In this document: in pieces, positions 6,354-9,397 of the stretch
Position numbering within the stretch: the first letter of the stretch is position 1
Layout of the letters: each line of letters begins with the position of its first letter
Notes under the pieces: model-generated
What the model was told of the DNA's origin: nothing
What the model saw: the letters and a program-made list of their open reading frames with translations, nothing else
Databases searched by the model: none
From: an uncultured Burkholderiales bacterium
Lineage (GTDB): Bacteria > Pseudomonadota > Gammaproteobacteria > Burkholderiales > Burkholderiaceae_C
Direction of reading: 5' to 3'
DNA: 9,397 nt
Assembly (NCBI GenBank): GCA_903856995.1
Contig: CAIODK010000286.1
Span: 1-9,397, forward strand
Translations under genes and position numbers: made by a program

Positions 6354-7388
6354 ATGAAGACTCGATTACTCAAAGTTGCCGCTGCTGCGCTGATCGCTGT
6401 TGCGCTCAGCCCTGCTGCAATGGCCCAAGAGGTGACACTCAAAGTCCACCACTTCTTGCCTGCTTCCTCGTATGCACAAACCTTGTTCATTCAACCTTGG
6501 TGCGACAAGATCGCCAAAGAGTCGAACAACAAGATGAAGTGCCAGATTTACCCATCCATGCAACTCGGTGGCTCACCCCCTCAGTTGTTTGAACAAGTCC
6601 GTGACGGCGTGGCTGACGTGATCTGGACCTTGCCTGGCTACACCGCCGGTCGTTTCCCATCCGTTGAAGTGTTTGAGTTGCCCTTCATGATGCAAAGCCC
6701 AGAAGCCACCAGCAAAGCGCTGTGGGACTATGTGGACCAATACGCCAAAGCTGAATTCAAAGACGTCAAACCTTTGGCATTTCACGTGCACGGCGACGGC
6801 GTGTTTCACATGACCAACAAACCAATTCGCACGTCGGCTGACTTGAAGGGTTTGAAGTTGCGCGCACCGACACGCACCACCAACAAGTTCATCGCTTTGT
6901 TGGGTGGCACACCTGTGAGCATGCCTGTGCCTCAAGTGGGTGACGCGTTGTCCAAGGGCGTGATCGACGGCGCTGTGGTGCCTTACGAAGTGGTGCCGGC
7001 GGTGAAGATTCAAGAGTTGGTGAAGTTCCACTCTGAGACGGACCCCGCAGAACCCGCGTTCTACACCGCCACGTTCATCTTTGCGATGAACCAAGCCAAG
7101 TACGACGCATTGCCTGCAGACTTGAAGAAAGTGATCGACAACAACAGCGGTCAATCCCTGTCGGGCATGGCGGGTAAGGCCTTCTTGCAAGCGGACGTCG
7201 AAGGCAAGAAGCTGACCACCAAAAACACCACCAACGTGATTCCAAAATCCGAGTTGGAAAACTGGAAAAAAATCGGTCAACCTTTGACCGACGCGTGGGT
7301 GGCTGACATGAATGCCAAAGGCTTGAACGGCAAGCAAATGCTGGATGGTGCGAAGGCCTTGATTGCCAAGCACTCAGGCGGCAAGTAA
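6354..7388 (+). CDS. dctP: TRAP transporter periplasmic solute-binding protein (DctP-type)
   Basis: This 344-residue exported protein captures the ligand and hands it to the DctQ-DctM permease. The signal peptide has a basic start (MKTRLLK), an Ala-rich core and probable cleavage after AMA at residue 24. The mature part starts EVTLKVHHFLPASS, the usual DctP first strand, and contains QLFEQVRDGVADV (77-89) and GLKLRAPTR (166-174), where Arg170 is at the position that normally grips the ligand carboxylate. Cys50 and Cys63 could form a periplasmic disulfide. The ATG at 6354 is chosen because it starts the signal peptide; the longer frame from 6306 overlaps dctM. The ribosome site is weak. Binding-protein-last order (Q-M-P) is less usual than P-Q-M. 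It is followed by a terminator. The ligand is unknown; a hydroxybenzoate is one candidate from context. Confidence 0.95.
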   Translation: MKTRLLKVAAAALIAVALSPAAMAQEVTLKVHHFLPASSYAQTLFIQPWCDKIAKESNNKMKCQIYPSMQLGGSPPQLFEQVRDGVADVIWTLPGYTAGRFPSVEVFELPFMMQSPEATSKALWDYVDQYAKAEFKDVKPLAFHVHGDGVFHMTNKPIRTSADLKGLKLRAPTRTTNKFIALLGGTPVSMPVPQVGDALSKGVIDGAVVPYEVVPAVKIQELVKFHSETDPAEPAFYTATFIFAMNQAKYDALPADLKKVIDNNSGQSLSGMAGKAFLQADVEGKKLTTKNTTNVIPKSELENWKKIGQPLTDAWVADMNAKGLNGKQMLDGAKALIAKHSGGK

Positions 7389-7401
7389 GTCGTTAACTGT
7401 C

Positions 7402-7434
7402 AAAAAAAGGGCCGCTAATTGCGGCCTTTTTTTT
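7402..7434. terminator. Bidirectional Rho-independent terminator after the TRAP operon
   Basis: The stem GGCCGC (7410-7415) pairs with GCGGCC (7421-7426) around TAATT, with eight T after it (7427-7434) and seven A before it (7402-7408). It therefore has a U tract on both strands. On the plus strand it ends the TRAP operon 13 nt after the dctP stop. On the minus strand it would end transcripts coming from the monooxygenase and the isomerase remnant. Confidence 0.9.
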
Positions 7435-7502
7435 GATTTCTAGGACATTTTTATGTCAATTTCATACCGACGCTATATCGACGCAGGTGCTGAGATTTCA
7501 GA

Positions 7503-7661
7503 TTAAGCATCCACTTGGCGTAATGGGGAAGCAAGTCGAAATGAATCTAAAGCCAAGCAGTTTTGTTCGATAGCCATGATGTTTGGCCATTTTTCAAGTT
7601 CGACTTTGAATCTTCGAGCGCTCTCAATTTGCGGTATCAGATATATATTGGAATCCCACCA
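7503..7661 (-). pseudogene. C-terminal remnant of a maleylpyruvate/maleylacetoacetate isomerase (zeta-class GST fold)
   Basis: The minus strand reads an open stretch of 57 codons (7676 down to 7506) closed by TAA at 7503-7505 and bounded upstream by an in-frame TGA at 7677-7679. From about 7661 it resembles the end of zeta-class glutathione transferases: IYLIPQIESARRFKVEL, then WPNIMAIEQNCLAL and SPLRQVDA. The family pattern as I know it is xxCLxPQxxxARRFxVDLxxYPxI followed by CxxLxAF and PxRQPDA at the C-terminus. Only about 50 of the usual 210-220 residues remain. There is no start codon at a sensible place and no sign of the thioredoxin-like N-terminal domain in the 78 bases before the monooxygenase stop. 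Such enzymes isomerise maleylpyruvate in the gentisate pathway or maleylacetoacetate in tyrosine breakdown. Gentisate is favoured by the neighbouring hydroxybenzoate genes. It is most likely a deletion remnant; a short independent gene is unlikely. Confidence 0.72.
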
Positions 7662-7666
7662 ATTTA

Positions 7667-7709
7667 GTAGACAAACTCAAACATAAGTTTGTCGTTTGCG
7701 TTTGTCTAC
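7667..7709. repeat. Long imperfect inverted repeat between the monooxygenase and the isomerase remnant
   Basis: GTAGACAAAC (7667-7676) and GTTTGTCTAC (7700-7709) are exact inverted arms. With the inner CAAAC and GTTTG the stem is 16 positions with one mismatch around an 11-nt loop. A competing 8-bp stem, GACAAACT (7670-7677) with AGTTTGTC (7686-7693), uses the same left arm, so the two folds exclude each other. It starts 31 nt after the monooxygenase stop, just where similarity to the isomerase ends. No T tract follows on either strand, so it is a poor terminator. It could be a deletion scar, an element end, an mRNA-stabilising stem or a protein site. Confidence 0.7.
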
Positions 7710-7715
7710 CTTAGC

Positions 7716-7740
7716 GTGGCACGGCCACTTCTTGAGAAGT
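7716..7740. repeat. Two short palindromes at the 3' end of the monooxygenase gene
   Basis: GTGGC (7716-7720) and GCCAC (7724-7728) form a 5-bp dyad with a 3-nt loop, and ACTTCT (7727-7732) and AGAAGT (7735-7740) form a 6-bp dyad with a 2-nt centre that reaches into the stop codon. The two overlap by 2 nt, so only one full stem can form at a time. With the larger repeat at 7667-7709 they make a stem-rich 3' untranslated region for the minus-strand gene. Confidence 0.4.
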
Positions 7741-9397
7741 TACTTTGCCGGCAACATATGTTGGGCAAAAAATGCCTTCAGTTCATCTCGTGCAATGAGT
7801 GGGAAGATTCCCGAAACATATTGATCAGGGCGCACTATGACGATAGCGCCGTCCTTATGAATTTCACGATCTCTGAAAATGTCGCGTCCATGCCCTGATG
7901 CAAAGATTTGGTTGACATCAACGAGGCCAAATGGAGTCTTGGTGGGCTTGAATGCTGCAGAAACGTTCCCTGGTTCAACCTCGGTGTAGTCTTGCTGGTA
8001 GATGACCTTCGTGTCGAAGATGGCATCTGCATCCCCGCCGTGCGGTGTGTACTTGACGCGAGGCGACTCTAGATCGTACTGCCACCATTGTGCGAAATCC
8101 GCTGTCAAGGTTCCGGAGGTCGACGGTGCTGCGCTATCAGCGAAAACATAGACACGCCAGCGACCATCGGCCTCATGCAAGTGGCCAATTTGACGCCAAC
8201 GATTGTCTGCACGCCGCATCACCTCGGTCGACTTGAAGCGTTTGCCTATGGGATAGCCTGCAGCTAAGTGTTGGTGCTCAATACCCGCGACGATCTGATT
8301 CATTGGGTACTGTGTCATGAACCCCATTGGAAACTCAATCGTTTTCTCGTACCAGCGTGCTAAATCCTGCGGGTCATCCCATTCGTCTACGGGGCGGGCC
8401 ATGAGTGTTGACCACTCCTTATCGAAGTTGATGAGGCCTTGTGCGATCACACGGCGTTCGGCTGAATAGGTGTCAAGCAGTGACTCTGGCGCGCGGCCTT
8501 CAAGCACCGCAGCGAGTTTCCAGGAAAGGTTCCAGCCATCCTGAATCGACACATTCATACCCTGGCCTGCTTTAGCGGAATGTGTGTGGCATGCATCGCC
8601 CATGATGAAGGCGCGAGGATGCTGCTGCCCGACGCGTTCAACGGGTACGTTGTCGAAGCCCGTTGTCAAGCGGTGCGCAACTTCGTAGACCGACCACCAA
8701 GCGACGCTCTTCACATCCAGGATGTAGGGGTGCAATATCGCATTAGCGCGACGGATGATTTCGTCAAGACTGGTCTTGCGGATCTCACCCGCATCGTTCT
8801 CTTCGAGGTTGCCCAGATCAACGTACAAGCGTGAAAGGTAGCCGCCTTCGCGCGGAATCAGCAAGATGTTGCCTGCACTGTGCGATTGAATGGAGCACTT
8901 GACCTGAAAGTCAGGGAAGTCCGTGTTGCACAGCACGTCGATCACGCCCCAAGCATGCAATGAGGCATCCCCTTCAAGTTTGTGACCGAGTGCGGCGCGA
9001 ACGTTGCTGCGTGCCCCATCGCCACCGACCAAGTATTTCGCATACACAGTGCGCTCTTCTCCCTGGCGGGGGCCTGCTATGTATTTGATACGTGCAGCCA
9101 CAGGGTATTTCTTGCTCTCATCAATTTCTAAGCCGACAAACTCCACGCCGTAATCTGGCACGACCTTTCCAGGGGAGTTTTCTGCATGGCCTAAGAAATA
9201 ATCTAAGACGCGCGACTGGTTCACATAGATATGCGGGAATTCACTCACGCCATGCGCATCATCGGGAACGCGCGATACCCGGACAATGTTTTCCGGTTTC
9301 TTTTCATCTGGTTTCCAAAAGCACATCTCGACGTTGCGGTAGGCCTCATCCACGATCGCGTTGGCAAAGCCAAACGCTTGGAAGGTTTCGACCGAAC
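7740..9397 (-). CDS. FAD-dependent monooxygenase, phenol 2-monooxygenase / 3-hydroxybenzoate 4-hydroxylase (MobA-like) type; N-terminus outside the window
   Basis: The frame stays open to the window edge, giving at least 551 residues. The first visible are SVETFQAFGFANAIVDEAYR, a segment that follows the FAD-binding start in this family, so about 70-90 residues including GxGxxG are missing. Counting from Val (codon 9351-9353) as 1, there are the DG motif VGGDGARSNVR (109-119), IPREGGYLSRLYVDL (166-180), the WWSVYE segment (219-224) and the second FAD motif FIMGDACHTHSAKAGQGMN (249-267). The C-terminal part, with DGRWRVYVFAD, is the thioredoxin-like domain of phenol hydroxylases. Full length would be about 620-640, as in MobA of Comamonas testosteroni, which it resembles closely from memory. 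The likely reaction is hydroxylation of a phenolic acid, perhaps 3-hydroxybenzoate to protocatechuate. Paralogues with other substrates are common, so I give no gene symbol. Confidence 0.9.
   Translation of the reverse strand, partial: SVETFQAFGFANAIVDEAYRNVEMCFWKPDEKKPENIVRVSRVPDDAHGVSEFPHIYVNQSRVLDYFLGHAENSPGKVVPDYGVEFVGLEIDESKKYPVAARIKYIAGPRQGEERTVYAKYLVGGDGARSNVRAALGHKLEGDASLHAWGVIDVLCNTDFPDFQVKCSIQSHSAGNILLIPREGGYLSRLYVDLGNLEENDAGEIRKTSLDEIIRRANAILHPYILDVKSVAWWSVYEVAHRLTTGFDNVPVERVGQQHPRAFIMGDACHTHSAKAGQGMNVSIQDGWNLSWKLAAVLEGRAPESLLDTYSAERRVIAQGLINFDKEWSTLMARPVDEWDDPQDLARWYEKTIEFPMGFMTQYPMNQIVAGIEHQHLAAGYPIGKRFKSTEVMRRADNRWRQIGHLHEADGRWRVYVFADSAAPSTSGTLTADFAQWWQYDLESPRVKYTPHGGDADAIFDTKVIYQQDYTEVEPGNVSAAFKPTKTPFGLVDVNQIFASGHGRDIFRDREIHKDGAIVIVRPDQYVSGIFPLIARDELKAFFAQHMLPAK

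Noticed and set aside
6573..7373. Long open frame (266 codons) on the minus strand opposite dctP
   Set aside because: It is rich in His, Arg and Val without family features and mirrors the codon bias of the well-supported dctP gene, so it is a shadow.
7689..7898. Possible plus-strand small gene across the end of the monooxygenase
   Set aside because: It overlaps the conserved C-terminal coding region antisense, has no convincing ribosome site and resembles nothing known.

Overview
The window looks like part of the chromosome of a beta-proteobacterium, most likely Burkholderiales/Comamonadaceae. The main clues are a tmRNA tag reading ANDERFALAA, an orphan Bug-type periplasmic binding protein (a family greatly expanded in this group), moderate-to-high GC, and PobA and MobA-like proteins of beta-proteobacterial type. 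The genus assignment is an inference. No transposase, integrase or CRISPR array is visible.

Layout: (1) 1-296 is the 3' part of the tmRNA gene ssrA, followed by a strong terminator. (2) 458-2166 (+) is a two-gene unit: a class II aldolase/adducin-fold enzyme with all zinc ligands, then an exported Bug/TctC binding protein without its membrane partners. (3) 2211-3026 (-) is an IclR-type regulator divergent from pobA (3130-4314, +), the classic arrangement for control of 4-hydroxybenzoate 3-monooxygenase; pobA ends in a clear terminator. (4) 4496-7388 (+) is a complete TRAP transporter in the order small permease, large permease, binding protein, followed by a terminator that can work in both directions. 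(5) 7503-7661 (-) is a remnant that I read as the last ~50 codons of a zeta-class glutathione-transferase-fold protein of the maleylpyruvate/maleylacetoacetate isomerase type. A long imperfect inverted repeat lies where the similarity stops. (6) 7740-9397 (-) is a large flavin monooxygenase of the phenol 2-monooxygenase/3-hydroxybenzoate 4-hydroxylase group, cut by the window edge.

Together the genes suggest an aromatic-acid catabolic locus. The TRAP system would import an aromatic or other organic acid, PobA converts 4-hydroxybenzoate to protocatechuate under the IclR regulator, and the second monooxygenase plausibly hydroxylates another phenolic acid such as 3-hydroxybenzoate. The isomerase remnant suggests that a gentisate-type ring-cleavage branch once lay beside the monooxygenase and has been partly deleted. 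The aldolase-fold enzyme and Bug protein may handle a further carboxylated substrate, but their function is not determined by the sequence.

I see no clearly new biological system here. The observations most worth following are the isomerase remnant with the hairpin at its breakpoint, the unassigned substrates of the TRAP and aldolase/Bug modules, and several dyad sequences placed like operators.
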